Origin: Sphingobacteriales bacterium
GTDB taxonomy: Bacteria > Bacteroidota > Bacteroidia > Chitinophagales > UBA2359
Assembly: GCA_016711295.1 (NCBI GenBank)
Contig: JADJTE010000012.1
Span: forward strand, 124,001-188,000
Reading direction: 5' to 3'
Length of the DNA stretch: 64,000 nt
Shown: in pieces, positions 11,119 through 20,097 of the stretch
Position numbering within the stretch: position 1 is the first letter of the stretch
How the letters are laid out: every line of letters begins with the position of its first letter
Position numbers and translations under genes: made by a program
Notes under the pieces: generated by a model
The model's database searches: none
Seen by the model: only the letters and a program-made list of their open reading frames with translations
Told to the model about the DNA's origin: nothing

Positions 11119-12048
11119 ATGAACAAAATAAAATTTTTAATACTATTGCTCGCGCTGCCACTCTTGTTTACGGGTTGTAGCCAAGAGCAAGACGACTTGG
11201 TAACGGCTGAGGCTGCGGAAGGTGGTATCGTAGAACCACAAAATGCTTCTATCAATTATATTGTGGGCAACGACCAATCCTATACCGCCGAGTTGAAAGT
11301 ATATCAAGGAGCCGTAAAAACCACTTCTATCGAAGTATATAAACAGTTCGTCGGTGTAATGGGTACTTCTGCCAATGTACTTTGGAAAACAGTCCCTGTA
11401 ACAGCTACCGAAACAGGATTTGTAACTTATACATTCGATTACGATGAATTGCGCGAGGGCTTAACCGTCAATGGTGCGGAAATCCCCGCCGACGACCAAC
11501 TATTGAGTATCGGCGACAAATGGCTTCTGACCTACGTTTCGACTACAAGCGAAGGAAAAAAACACCTCAACTCTCCCGCAACAGGAGCTACTTCGGTATC
11601 CGTTTCTACACGCTATGCAGGCAAGTATGAAGTAATTGCGAGCGACTATTGGCGCATTGGCGTACAAAGCGGAGCGGCTAACTGGGTAGGTGCTACCCGC
11701 AACATCGAGTCAGTAGATGCAACGACCTATTTCCATGCTGGTTTTGGACCGTTTGCTCCCGAAGATGACGAACGCGCCTTTTTCTACTTCACCATCGTTG
11801 ATGGCCAAATCGATTATCTGGCAGAGTTCGACGGTGCAGCCATTACGGGCTTGGGTGATTATATCATCTCTTGCGATATTGACCCCAACAATATGATCAA
11901 TGTTCCGTGTGGTGCCGAAACTGACCACGTAGTAAACGACGATGTAGATAGTAAAGATATACTATATATGACCTATGGCTATTATGTGACAAGCGGAGCA
12001 GCAGGCCCTCGTGAGTTTCACGAAGTATTGCGCAAAATACCCGAATAA
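11119..12048 (+). CDS. Putative surface lipoprotein of the SusCD locus, function unknown
   Basis: A lipobox LLFTGC (Cys20) follows a typical signal, with an acidic stretch right after it (SQEQDD), which resembles lipoprotein surface-export signals of the phylum. The remaining 290 residues look like two beta-rich domains; the second begins near RYAGKYEVIASDYWRIG. I do not recognise a named family with confidence. Position, 29 bases after SusD and before a second lipoprotein, suggests a SusE/SusF-like accessory that binds the same ligand at the surface. That role is inferred from context only. Confidence 0.65.
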   Translation: MNKIKFLILLLALPLLFTGCSQEQDDLVTAEAAEGGIVEPQNASINYIVGNDQSYTAELKVYQGAVKTTSIEVYKQFVGVMGTSANVLWKTVPVTATETGFVTYTFDYDELREGLTVNGAEIPADDQLLSIGDKWLLTYVSTTSEGKKHLNSPATGATSVSVSTRYAGKYEVIASDYWRIGVQSGAANWVGATRNIESVDATTYFHAGFGPFAPEDDERAFFYFTIVDGQIDYLAEFDGAAITGLGDYIISCDIDPNNMINVPCGAETDHVVNDDVDSKDILYMTYGYYVTSGAAGPREFHEVLRKIPE

Positions 12049-12075
12049 TCTGGGCTTAATCCTTCATTTTAACAC

Positions 12076-12103
12076 AGCGGGCAAGGCACCAACCTTGCCC
12101 GCT
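12076..12103 (+). other. Intergenic hairpin inside the SusCD operon
   Basis: An 11-bp perfect stem (12076-12086 with 12093-12103) closes a 6-base loop between the two lipoprotein genes. No T-tract follows at once (TAACCACCC), so it is more likely an attenuator or mRNA-stability element than a full terminator. It could lower expression of the last gene relative to SusC/SusD. Confidence 0.55.
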
Positions 12104-12131
12104 TAACCACCCAAAATTTTTAATTTTCAGT

Positions 12132-12992
12132 ATGAACAAAATATATTCAGCATTTTGCGTGCTGCTGGTGTGCTTTGCCTTGTTTATGAGTGCTTGTGAA
12201 AAAGAGGATTATACCGGACAAAGCACCCTAAAAGCAACTGATGCCAAAGCCACCCTCGAATGGACAGCTCCCGCTTCGTTGGTCGAGGACAACTTGGTAT
12301 TTCCCTTTACGCTTACCTTAGACAAACCCCAAGTAGCCGATATACATATCTATATCAGCTCGTCGGGTACTGCTGACGACCACGACTATTCGGTGACGGA
12401 AGAAATTATCATTCCTGCTTTCCGCACTTCAGCAAGCGGCGAGTTCAAAGTATTCGGCGATGCCGACATAGAAGAAAACGAAACCGTTACCGTCCAAATC
12501 GGAGACGACCGCACCACCAATGTAAATTTTGCTACCCAAACCAAAACAGTCGAAATCCAAAATCGCGTATATCCCAATTTGGATTTGACCTTTGATTGGA
12601 GCGGTACAGTAGCGTATGACGGCACCAGCGTTTCGCTCTGCGACTCAACAGATATAGATGTACTCGTATTTGATGCCGACAATAATGACTTGGGCATTTA
12701 CGGCGCAGCTACGGGTTCTTGCCCCGAACACTTGACGCTCGAAACCCAACCCGACGGCGACTACTTCATGTGGGCTAATTTATATGCTAGCACCATAGTA
12801 CCTACAGACGGTTCGGTTGTTTCGATGCCCATCACTACTACAGCTACCCAACCAGGTAAATTCGAAAACGTAGTGTATAGCCAATCGGCGGCAAGCGTTA
12901 TTACAAGTGCTGACCCCATTGACGGCTCGACCTTGAAACCAGTGGTTAAAGTAACCAAATCGGGCTCGACCTATACCATCACGCCCTTGTAA
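12132..12992 (+). CDS. Putative surface lipoprotein with Calx-beta-like domain
   Basis: A lipoprotein signal ends in LFMSAC (Cys22) and is followed by the acidic EKEDY. Residues about 45-150 have the pattern of Calx-beta-like domains (FTLTLDKPQVADIHIYI, DHDYSVTEE, DADIEENETVTVQI). The C-terminal 130 residues form a second beta-rich domain with a Cys pair (SLCDST, TGSCPE). This is the last gene of the SusCD operon, followed by a clear terminator. Probably a surface-exposed accessory of the uptake system; the ligand is unknown. Confidence 0.65.
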   Translation: MNKIYSAFCVLLVCFALFMSACEKEDYTGQSTLKATDAKATLEWTAPASLVEDNLVFPFTLTLDKPQVADIHIYISSSGTADDHDYSVTEEIIIPAFRTSASGEFKVFGDADIEENETVTVQIGDDRTTNVNFATQTKTVEIQNRVYPNLDLTFDWSGTVAYDGTSVSLCDSTDIDVLVFDADNNDLGIYGAATGSCPEHLTLETQPDGDYFMWANLYASTIVPTDGSVVSMPITTTATQPGKFENVVYSQSAASVITSADPIDGSTLKPVVKVTKSGSTYTITPL

Positions 12993-13023
12993 GTAGTCAT
13001 TACTGCTTTGTTACAACACAACT

Positions 13024-13063
13024 CCACCCGCGTCGGCAATACTGCAAACGCGGGTGGTTTTTT
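13024..13063 (+). terminator. Rho-independent terminator of the SusCD operon
   Basis: A perfect 9-bp GC-rich stem (CCACCCGCG at 13024-13032 with 13049-13057) is followed by six T residues. It ends the + strand operon 32 bases after the last stop codon. Confidence 0.9.
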
Positions 13064-13137
13064 GTGTAGATGGTACACGAACACGCCCAAAACATAAATT
13101 TGCTTTGACGAGAGGATATTACGACCTGACAGCAATA

Positions 13138-14364
13138 CTATTCCTTGTAGCGAGTCAAGAAGAGCACACCCGCCAAGCAAAAACATACGGCTAATAGTGC
13201 AGTGAAGCGAATGCCTAAGTCGTTATCTGTACTTTTGCCGAGCAACAATACCGACGGAAACAATAAATTAGCCAATGATATGCCTACTTTCATCATAAAT
13301 GTCCGAACGGCAAAAAATTGACCTGCTTTGTGGTCTCCACTTATTTGAGCATCGGACGCAATAATATCAGTCACTACAGCGTTAGGTAAAATACTGGTTA
13401 TGGCTATCGGAATACTTGCCAATATACCTAATAAAGCAACTTGCATGAGCGGCGATAAAGGTAGCTTGCCCATAACTGCTATCAAAGCAAATACTAAGCT
13501 GAACACACTAAACGATGCGACTAACAAACGCTTTTTGCCCCAACGCTTGGCTGCCATATTGACAGGAATATAGAAGGCAAAACTTAAACCCAAAATGACT
13601 GTTAGTAAGGTAGTGACACTTTCGGGCGAGAAACCGAGCAATACGGTCAAATAATAACCCATTCCCATTTGGATAAACGTGAGCGATACCCAATACATGA
13701 GGTCGGAATAGACAAAATAACGGAAATTGCGATTGGCAAATACCGACTTGACCGCCTCAATAGAACTTTGTTCGGAGGGTACTTGACGGCAATAAGCCCG
13801 CTCGTCGACAAATAAAACGGGTATTGCCATCAAAATAGCAGATAAAACCCCAAAAATACCCATCGCCGACTGAAAAGCCGCCGTAGCCGTCATCGCCCAC
13901 TGTTGTTCGAAATAGGCTTGCAGGGCATAAGCCGTATTGCCAATGCCAAACCCTAATGCCCACGTAACCGATACTAAGGTGCTGATAAGCACAAAAAAAA
14001 CAGCATTGTTATTAGCCAAACGATATTTTGCACATTTTCGCCGGAAAGGTGGCATAAACACCAAGCAAGAAAATAAGGATAGCGGAATAAAGGAAAAAAT
14101 CATAAATTTGCGCCGCCGACCCCAACTTGATACAGTTCGGTCTGACCAACCCGCCACCACAGGGTCGATAAACGCATCGATAAATCGACCGCTAAAACTG
14201 ATTAGCCCCAAAACAGTAGCTACCCCCAAGACCGCTCCTTGATAGACATAGGCAGGAAACATAGGTGAGCTATCGGTTTCGGGCGGCAGATAGAAATAAT
14301 TGAGCAAATCAGATACGCCATATACTGCTAAGGACCAGCCTGCCTGCCCCAAGGCATAAAGCAA
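13138..14364 (-). CDS. MFS transporter of the GPH (glycoside-pentoside-hexuronide:cation symporter) type
   Basis: The protein of over 408 residues has about twelve hydrophobic segments and the GPH/MelB signatures SFSGRFIDAFIDPVVAGWSD and WGRRRKFMIFSFIP near the N-terminus, so it likely imports a sugar or related solute with a cation across the inner membrane. The first usable codon of this frame is a TTG at 14364, which cuts into TM1; a stop lies just upstream. With two single-base insertions the frame would run back to an ATG at 14431 (MAEIKKELVSK...), which suggests sequence errors at the 5' end. It converges on the SusCD operon; a functional link is plausible but not shown. Confidence 0.8.
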   Translation of the reverse strand: MLYALGQAGWSLAVYGVSDLLNYFYLPPETDSSPMFPAYVYQGAVLGVATVLGLISFSGRFIDAFIDPVVAGWSDRTVSSWGRRRKFMIFSFIPLSLFSCLVFMPPFRRKCAKYRLANNNAVFFVLISTLVSVTWALGFGIGNTAYALQAYFEQQWAMTATAAFQSAMGIFGVLSAILMAIPVLFVDERAYCRQVPSEQSSIEAVKSVFANRNFRYFVYSDLMYWVSLTFIQMGMGYYLTVLLGFSPESVTTLLTVILGLSFAFYIPVNMAAKRWGKKRLLVASFSVFSLVFALIAVMGKLPLSPLMQVALLGILASIPIAITSILPNAVVTDIIASDAQISGDHKAGQFFAVRTFMMKVGISLANLLFPSVLLLGKSTDNDLGIRFTALLAVCFCLAGVLFLTRYKE

Positions 14365-14526
14365 AATAATACGTATTGGTACGTTATTGTTTAGCGTTGC
14401 TTAGACACTAACTCTTTTTTATTTCTGCCATTATTTTTATGAAAACACAATTTGATTAGAGAATATGGCAAATATAGCACTCTGCTGCCGTTTATACAAA
14501 CAACAAAACCACAAACCCTTTATCCT

Positions 14527-15850
14527 ATGCAAACAAATTACATTTATATACGAAAAAAAAATATCTCTTGTATTATTGGGCTGTCTATGTTTGGCACATT
14601 ATTTACCCACACAAGCACAAAGCAAAATCAAGAAGTATGTAGGCAGTAGCCAATTTTTTGATATTGCGGGCGAATGGGTCAATAAGAGCGATACGGCAAG
14701 CCAGCGCATTACACGCATGAACATCAGCCCTACAATTGTCAATACTTACCGAATTAAGCCTTATTTTAAATTGGGTAAAAAGGAATTGCCTGCCCCATCT
14801 ACGCCCATTCAAGTATCTGAGGTAGAATTGTGTTATACGGGTCTAATTGCCGATGCCAAATGTTTTATCATACCCACCATTAGCGACGGCGTGCAGCGTC
14901 TCAAGGTTTATTCAGTAATTATAGACCCGGGGCGCTGGACGGGTTTGGGCATTGACCAATTAGAGCGCAAATCCGAAAGCGTTTTGCCCTTGCACAATTC
15001 GCCCCCCCAAGCGAGCGCAGCCGATACCGCTACCACTAAGCCATATATATTTAATACCAAAGACTTATTGGGGCATTGGCAAAACGAATGGCAGTACGAA
15101 CAGGTGATACCGCGCTTGCAAATAGTAGAGATAGGCGGGCGATTGAACATAAAAGTATATCGGATTATCAATGACCGAGAACGCGCAGTGGGCGTTTATC
15201 CCGTTATTAAGCACGACAAAACCGACCATGCCCAAGTGATAGAGTATTTAGAAGGCGAGATAAAAAATACAATGCGCCTACGTCCTATTATACTTGATAA
15301 CAAACTAAAAGGTATAGATGTAACAATAGAGCAATTTTTTATAGAAGGCTCGCCCAAAGGTATCTTCCGGCAATTTTTTGCCGTTAATCCGAACGGGGCA
15401 AAAATCGCCGCTGCCGAGGAACTCATCAAACAATTAGAAGGCGAATGGGAAAATGTAGATGTCTACTCTCCTACCTCCCGCTTAGTTGTGCGTGACGGCG
15501 AAGCCGAAGTATGGGCAAAAAGCAAGGAATCAATTACGGGCGAAATGATATTAGGACGCAGACCACTTGCTTATATTGAGGGTGAGAATAATAATGTAGG
15601 TACTACATTACCTGGTGCAGCGTTTAGGCGAAAATTGGAAATAGATATCAATCTGGCAATTAATAGTGCCATCAAAAAAACAGAACCCGATATATTGGTA
15701 CTAACCTCTCATACAGAGGATATAGAGGGCGTAAGACCCAATCGCACGATGACCGAAGTATTTAGACGCAAGGGTGTCAAAATACTGCCCGCTGCTTTCG
15801 GCATTCAGGAAACAAATAATAGCACCGACGGCAAAGGCAAGAAAAAGTAA
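14527..15850 (+). CDS. Secreted protein of unknown function
   Basis: The long open frame (usable from 14465) encodes a mature domain of about 425 residues beginning after a signal peptide that ends in TQAQS. The natural start seems to be the ATG at 14527: its frame reads MQTNYIYIRKK and then meets a run of nine A (14553-14561). With eight A it continues as ISLVLLGCLCLAHYL, a perfect signal peptide. The body holds two similar halves, each with a Q/EGEW-N motif (IAGEWVNK, LLGHWQNEW, LEGEWENVD), suggesting repeated lipocalin-like beta domains. I recognise no family. No T9SS tail is visible. The A-run could be a sequence error or a slippage switch. Confidence 0.6.
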
Positions 15851-16031
15851 CGGATAGTAAAACAATTTTATACCGTTTTCGGCAATTCAAAGCTACTGCA
15901 TATTGCTTTCTTAGGGCTACCCCAAAAACAACACTCACCGCAAGCAGCACATCTTACGGAGTTACTAATCATTAAACATTATGAATGTAAAGACAGTAAT
16001 TTTCAGTATTAAAACTTAACAATTCGTATTC

Positions 16032-16359
16032 TACTGGTTTGATTTTTAAGTTTTATACACCTACCTTACACGAGTTTCATGCCTACGGTATGCTCAGGCT
16101 TGTGTCTATTATATGTTACCGATGTAATATATCTACGGCATTTCAAAGATAATATGCATTAAATATTTTTTATAATTTACCATAAATTATTGATAATCAG
16201 TAAATTATATCTTATATAAATTCCCCATCTTTGAGGGGGTCAGGGGGAGTTCTTGAACCAATATCTCAATTATCTAACGCTATTTCCTAAGTCTTAACGC
16301 TTGGAAATGGATACATGATAGGCAAAATTAATACTCAAAACTTAAAAATCAGACCACTA
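16032..16359. mobile_element. MITE-like non-coding element with 23-bp terminal inverted repeats
   Basis: The left end (16032-16054, starting TACTGGTTTGATTTTTAAG) is the inverse of the right end (16337-16359, ending CAGACCACTA) with 21 of 23 positions matching. The 328-bp interior has no transposase and no ORF of note. The same terminal sequence recurs at 37019, 37168 and inverted at 37276-37285, so it marks a repeat family. Target-site duplications are not clear. Such non-autonomous elements are moved by a transposase encoded elsewhere. Confidence 0.6.
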
Positions 16360-16655
16360 CTAATGTTCTGACAAAAAAAATAAGGCACTAATTTTTAATA
16401 TAATTACTTGATATTCAGTTACTTACATTTTTAAAATGGTCTTAAAAACTTTTCTGTTAGAACACTAATAACAAGCAAGTTATAAAATTATAAATCTCTT
16501 ATCGTAATTTTACAAATAAAAACAAATATCTAATTTTAAATACATTAATAAAACAAATTATTTAATATTAAAAATAGATAAATAAAATAACAAAAAGCAT
16601 ATACTATGTATTTATTTAAAACAATTATTATTATTAAACTCTGAAAATAAATGCC

Positions 16656-16841
16656 ATGAATACAATTGACAACACAAGCGAACTGCTTATTGAGGAGCAA
16701 AACCAAATCTCACTTGACCACTTACAAACAATACCCTCAGGTATTATTGCAAATTGGTCCTGTCCTATTTGTGACGGCGATAATGAAACGGGGTGTCTAA
16801 TGTCAGACCCTCAACACTGCCCATATGGTAAAGGTTGGTAA
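16656..16841 (+). CDS. Small Cys-rich peptide (possible RiPP precursor or metal-binding peptide)
   Basis: The 61-residue ORF starts with an ATG and has two contrasting halves. The first 30 residues are acidic/amphipathic and leader-like (ELLIEEQNQISLDHLQTI). The tail holds four Cys (36, 39, 47, 55; spacing CxxC-x7-C-x7-C), two Trp, and ends in PYGKGW. It stands alone in the AT-rich island about 300 bp after the MITE-like element, without visible modification or export genes nearby. It could be a ribosomal peptide precursor, a small zinc-ribbon-like protein, or a chance ORF. No family recognised. Confidence 0.4.
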   Translation: MNTIDNTSELLIEEQNQISLDHLQTIPSGIIANWSCPICDGDNETGCLMSDPQHCPYGKGW

Positions 16842-17084
16842 GTCGCCAAAATCAATAATGTTTTCTGAATGACTGCGAGACAAAAATGCTAAAACCATAA
16901 TACATAATAAATTAAATCAAGTATAATTAACTTATACTCAATCTTTTATTATTCAGTCAAACAAAAACAGAATATTTATTCCCCGATTGCCAAGTCTCCA
17001 ATCATTATGCCTTTCTCATAACGCAGCTAAATATCGGCTGTGTTGTGGTTTTTTAGCTCTGCCCTGCCCTACCCTTTTGCCTAC

Positions 17085-17516
17085 ATGACCAATGCCATAC
17101 AACTAAGCTACACCCTCCACGACTTGCCCGATATAGCTCGCCAACTCGTGGCGCAATATGCCCAATATCGCATTTGGCTATTCGACGCTCCTATGGGTGC
17201 AGGCAAGACTACCCTCATACAGCAAATTTGCCACTGCCTACAAGCCACCGACGCAGCAAATAGCCCTACCTACTCGATAGTGAACGAATACCACACTGCT
17301 AAGGAGGGCATTATCTACCATATCGACCTATACCGCCTGCGCAATACCGCCGAAGCACTCGCCATTGGCATAGAGGATTATCTATATCAAGAAAATGCTC
17401 ACTGCTTTATCGAGTGGTACACCATAATTGCCGACATACTGCCGCCCAATTGTGTCTATATCCGCATCAGCCTGCTGGCCGACGGGCAGCGGCAATTAGA
17501 AGCCCACATCGCGTAA
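17085..17516 (+). CDS. tsaE: tRNA threonylcarbamoyladenosine biosynthesis ATPase TsaE
   Basis: TsaE (YjeE) is the small ATPase that works with TsaB and TsaD in making t6A37 on ANN-decoding tRNAs in the cytoplasm. The product (143 residues from the ATG at 17085) has the family's P-loop (APMGAGKTTL), the SPTYSIVNEY motif and the HIDLYRL and FIEWY motifs. An in-frame GTG at 17040 would add 15 residues that match nothing typical, so the ATG is preferred. It stands upstream of the alanine dehydrogenase gene, as in many Bacteroidota. Confidence 0.9.
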   Translation: MTNAIQLSYTLHDLPDIARQLVAQYAQYRIWLFDAPMGAGKTTLIQQICHCLQATDAANSPTYSIVNEYHTAKEGIIYHIDLYRLRNTAEALAIGIEDYLYQENAHCFIEWYTIIADILPPNCVYIRISLLADGQRQLEAHIA

Positions 17517-17564
17517 GCCACAAAAAAATAGTGCCAAAACTGAAATCAAATCGCAAATTTGCCT

Positions 17565-17572
17565 TAATTTTG
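17565..17572 (+). promoter_or_regulatory. -7 element upstream of alanine dehydrogenase
   Basis: TAATTTTG matches the Bacteroidota -7 consensus TAnnTTTG and lies 20 bases before the ATG at 17592. No good upstream TTG partner at the usual distance is evident. Confidence 0.45.
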
Positions 17573-17591
17573 CCCTCAAATATTCGCAATT

Positions 17592-18808
17592 ATGGCAAAT
17601 ACCGCATCTTTTGGTGTTATCAGCAATGCTATTGGGTTGGCAACTCAAGAGATGGTGCAGCGCGTGCCGCTCAAAAACCATAGGCTATTTATCGAAGTAC
17701 CAAAGAATTGTCGTTTCAGGAGAACCGTATCGCATTAGTACCCGAAGCCGTAGAGCTATTGGTCAATAATGGGCATACCGTAGTAGTCGAAACCCAAGCA
17801 GGACAAAAGGCAGGCTTCTCTGATGTGCAATTTTCCGAAGCAGGTGCTCATATCGTGTATCATACCGAACAAGTATATGAAGCTGATATAATCCTGAAAG
17901 TAGCCCCGCTAACAAGCGACGAACTCCAGCACGTGCGTATGCACCAAGTCATTTTTTCGCTCCACCTACCTGCCATGCAGATAGAATACTTAGAGCAACT
18001 GATAGAAAAACGTGCTACGGGCATTGCCTACGAATATATCAAAGACGAATCGGGTAGGTTTCCGATGGTACGCGCCCTAAGCGAAATTGCAGGTAGCGCG
18101 GCTATCCTAATCGGTGCCGAATATCTGAGCAACGTCAATAATGGCAAAGGCATACTACTTGGCGGTATTGCAGGTGTTCCGCCCGCGCGTGTCATCATTC
18201 TGGGAGCGGGCGTAGTAGGCGAATATGCGACCCGAACCGCCTTGGGCTTGGGTGCCGAGGTGCGCGTGTTTGACAACAATACCTATAAACTGATGCGCCT
18301 ACAAAACAACGTCAATGTGCGCGTCTATACTTCTATCATCAACCCCGCCCGCCTACGCGAACAATTGGCTACCGCCGATTTAGTAGTGGGTGCCATACAC
18401 TCCGAATTAGGACGAACGCCCTGTATCGTGAGCGAAGAAATGGTGATGCGTATGAAACCAGGTTCGGTCATCGTCGATGTGAGCATCGACCAAGGCGGCT
18501 GCTTCGAAACCTCGCACGTAACCGACCACCGCAACCCAACTTTCAAAAAACACGACATCATACATTATTGCGTGCCCAATATCGCTTCGCGCGTTGCCTA
18601 TTCTGCCTCCATTGCCCTAAGCAATGTATTAGTGCCCATCTTGCAACGCACCTACGATTTCGGCGGCTTCGACAACCTATTGCAAAATAGCGCGGGCGCA
18701 CGCAACGGCGTATATCTCTATAAAGGATGCCTCACCAACCGACACCTCAGCGAACGATTCAACCTCAAATATACCAACCTCGAATTGCTAATGACCGCTA
18801 CTTTCTGA
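17592..18808 (+). CDS. ald: Alanine dehydrogenase (frameshifted near the N-terminus)
   Basis: NAD-dependent alanine dehydrogenase interconverts L-alanine and pyruvate plus ammonia in the cytosol. The body shows the family pattern: ENRIALVPEAVELL, the catalytic-His region SLHLPAMQ, the Rossmann motif VIILGAGVVG, and DVSIDQGGCFETS. The Bacteroidota form has an N-terminal extension, found here in another frame from the ATG at 17592 (MANTASFGVISNAIGLATQ ... FIEVPK). One missing A at about 17707 would join this to LSFQENRIALVP. The full product would be about 406 residues. Reading only from the TTG at 17708 would lose the substrate-binding N-terminus, so the joined model is better. Confidence 0.88.
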
Positions 18809-18857
18809 ACTATAAAACAAGCACCAACAAGCCAATCTTATTCACCTCACTATCATC

Positions 18858-19841
18858 ATGACAGCACTCAACCTCCTAGTACGTCGCTTATGCTACACCT
18901 CGCTATGCATTTGCTTCGCGCCCATAGCACTACTACACGCACAAGATAATTTCAAAACACGTCTCATCATTACCGACGAATCGGGCAGCCAAGTAAGCAA
19001 AATAGACACCATCTTTAAAAAACAAGCCGAACACCGCACCCGTATGGCTGCCAATATGCCCACAACCACAGCCCAGACCCAACAAGCACCCACCAACAAT
19101 ACTATAACAAATGAACAAAGCGTAACCCAAAATTGGGAACAAGAAATAATGCGACAACTACCCCCCAATGCCAAAATAGAAGATACACCCGAAGGAAAAA
19201 AAATTACCAGCACCCGAACCGACCCCGACGGGACAGTTTATACCGAAACAACCATCATAGGCAAACCCACCACAAGCAGTACCCACAATCCAAACCCACA
19301 CAGCTTGGACTGGAACACACAAATGGGAAAAGATACTGCCCCTATGCCCGTCGTTATCGGCGAATTGCCACCACTACCCGAAGAATTACGCGCACAGCCC
19401 AAAAACCAAACCTATAAAAGCCCACCACAAGGCGCAATACCCAAAGCAATACAAACAGAAAGCCACCAACAAACCGACCAATACGGCAGCAAAAGCCCCA
19501 ACGTGAGCGTTACAATAGACGAATTAGACATGTTCGACCACTCTACCTTGCAGCGTAAATATCCTCAACTACTAAACGCCGAACCCATCAACATCACAAA
19601 ATTTGCCGCCGCCCCTGATTTTGCACAAGGCTATTTCCGATTCAGCTTTACATTGCCCGATGAAACAGAATATAAATTAGAAATTTTTGACGTAGTAGGC
19701 ACACCCATTCATAGCCAATCCGTGATGGGACTATTGTATAACCAACTTATACCCGCATTTCATGTCTATAAAAAAGGCACCTACCTACTATTGATTACAC
19801 AAGACAACAAAAAATTTACCCGAAAAATCAACATAGAATAA
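18858..19841 (+). CDS. Secreted protein with C-terminal T9SS-type sorting domain
   Basis: A signal peptide (cleavage near LLHAQ) leads a 327-residue protein whose middle is low-complexity, rich in Thr, Gln, Pro and Asn (about residues 50-230). The last 75 residues form a Por-secretion-tail-like domain (YKLEIFDVVGTPIHSQ, KKGTYLLLITQDNKKFTRKINIE). No catalytic domain is visible, so it may be a structural or adhesive surface protein. The frame is intact. Confidence 0.7.
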   Translation: MTALNLLVRRLCYTSLCICFAPIALLHAQDNFKTRLIITDESGSQVSKIDTIFKKQAEHRTRMAANMPTTTAQTQQAPTNNTITNEQSVTQNWEQEIMRQLPPNAKIEDTPEGKKITSTRTDPDGTVYTETTIIGKPTTSSTHNPNPHSLDWNTQMGKDTAPMPVVIGELPPLPEELRAQPKNQTYKSPPQGAIPKAIQTESHQQTDQYGSKSPNVSVTIDELDMFDHSTLQRKYPQLLNAEPINITKFAAAPDFAQGYFRFSFTLPDETEYKLEIFDVVGTPIHSQSVMGLLYNQLIPAFHVYKKGTYLLLITQDNKKFTRKINIE

Positions 19842-19851
19842 GCAGAATTAT

Positions 19852-19859
19852 TACCTTTG
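19852..19859 (+). promoter_or_regulatory. -7 element for the THX gene
   Basis: TACCTTTG fits the TAnnTTTG consensus, lies 10 bases after the preceding stop codon and 99 bases before the THX start. The -33 TTG is not obvious. Confidence 0.45.
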
Positions 19860-19958
19860 CAGCGCAAATGCCTGATGTTAGAATATAATTTGTCATAAAC
19901 TAACTTTAAAGCAACCCTATTCTAATTATTTTTAACCAATCAATCCATCTTACTTATC

Positions 19959-20063
19959 ATGGGACGAGGCGACCGACGCACCAAACGAGGCAAAATTGCC
20001 AATAAATCATACGGCAAAAAACGCCCAAGACGACTGACCAAAAATACCACCAAAGCCGAATAG
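19959..20063 (+). CDS. 30S ribosomal protein THX
   Basis: A 34-residue, highly basic protein starting MGRGDRRTKRGKIANKSYGK matches the THX family of tiny 30S subunit proteins, widespread in Bacteroidota and Thermus. It binds at the head of the small subunit and stabilises 16S rRNA. The ATG at 19959 and TAG at 20061 are clear. It has its own -7 element upstream and lies 34 bases before the carboxylase gene. Confidence 0.9.
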   Translation: MGRGDRRTKRGKIANKSYGKKRPRRLTKNTTKAE

Positions 20064-20097
20064 CTACAAACTACAACGCACGCCCTAACAAGCCATT

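Larger units (their letters stand above)
15851..17084. other. AT-rich gene-poor island
   Basis: From about 15960 to 17000 the sequence is far richer in A/T than its neighbours. It holds a MITE-like element (16032-16359), a small Cys-rich ORF (16656-16841) and no other convincing gene on either strand. A G-rich tract (TTTGAGGGGGTCAGGGGGAG near 16230-16249) stands out in the AT background. The composition suggests acquired or poorly constrained DNA. Confidence 0.6.

Noticed and set aside
15960..16655. Origin of replication or phage attachment site in the AT-rich island
   Set aside because: No DnaA-box cluster, no integrase and no tRNA-derived direct repeats were seen.
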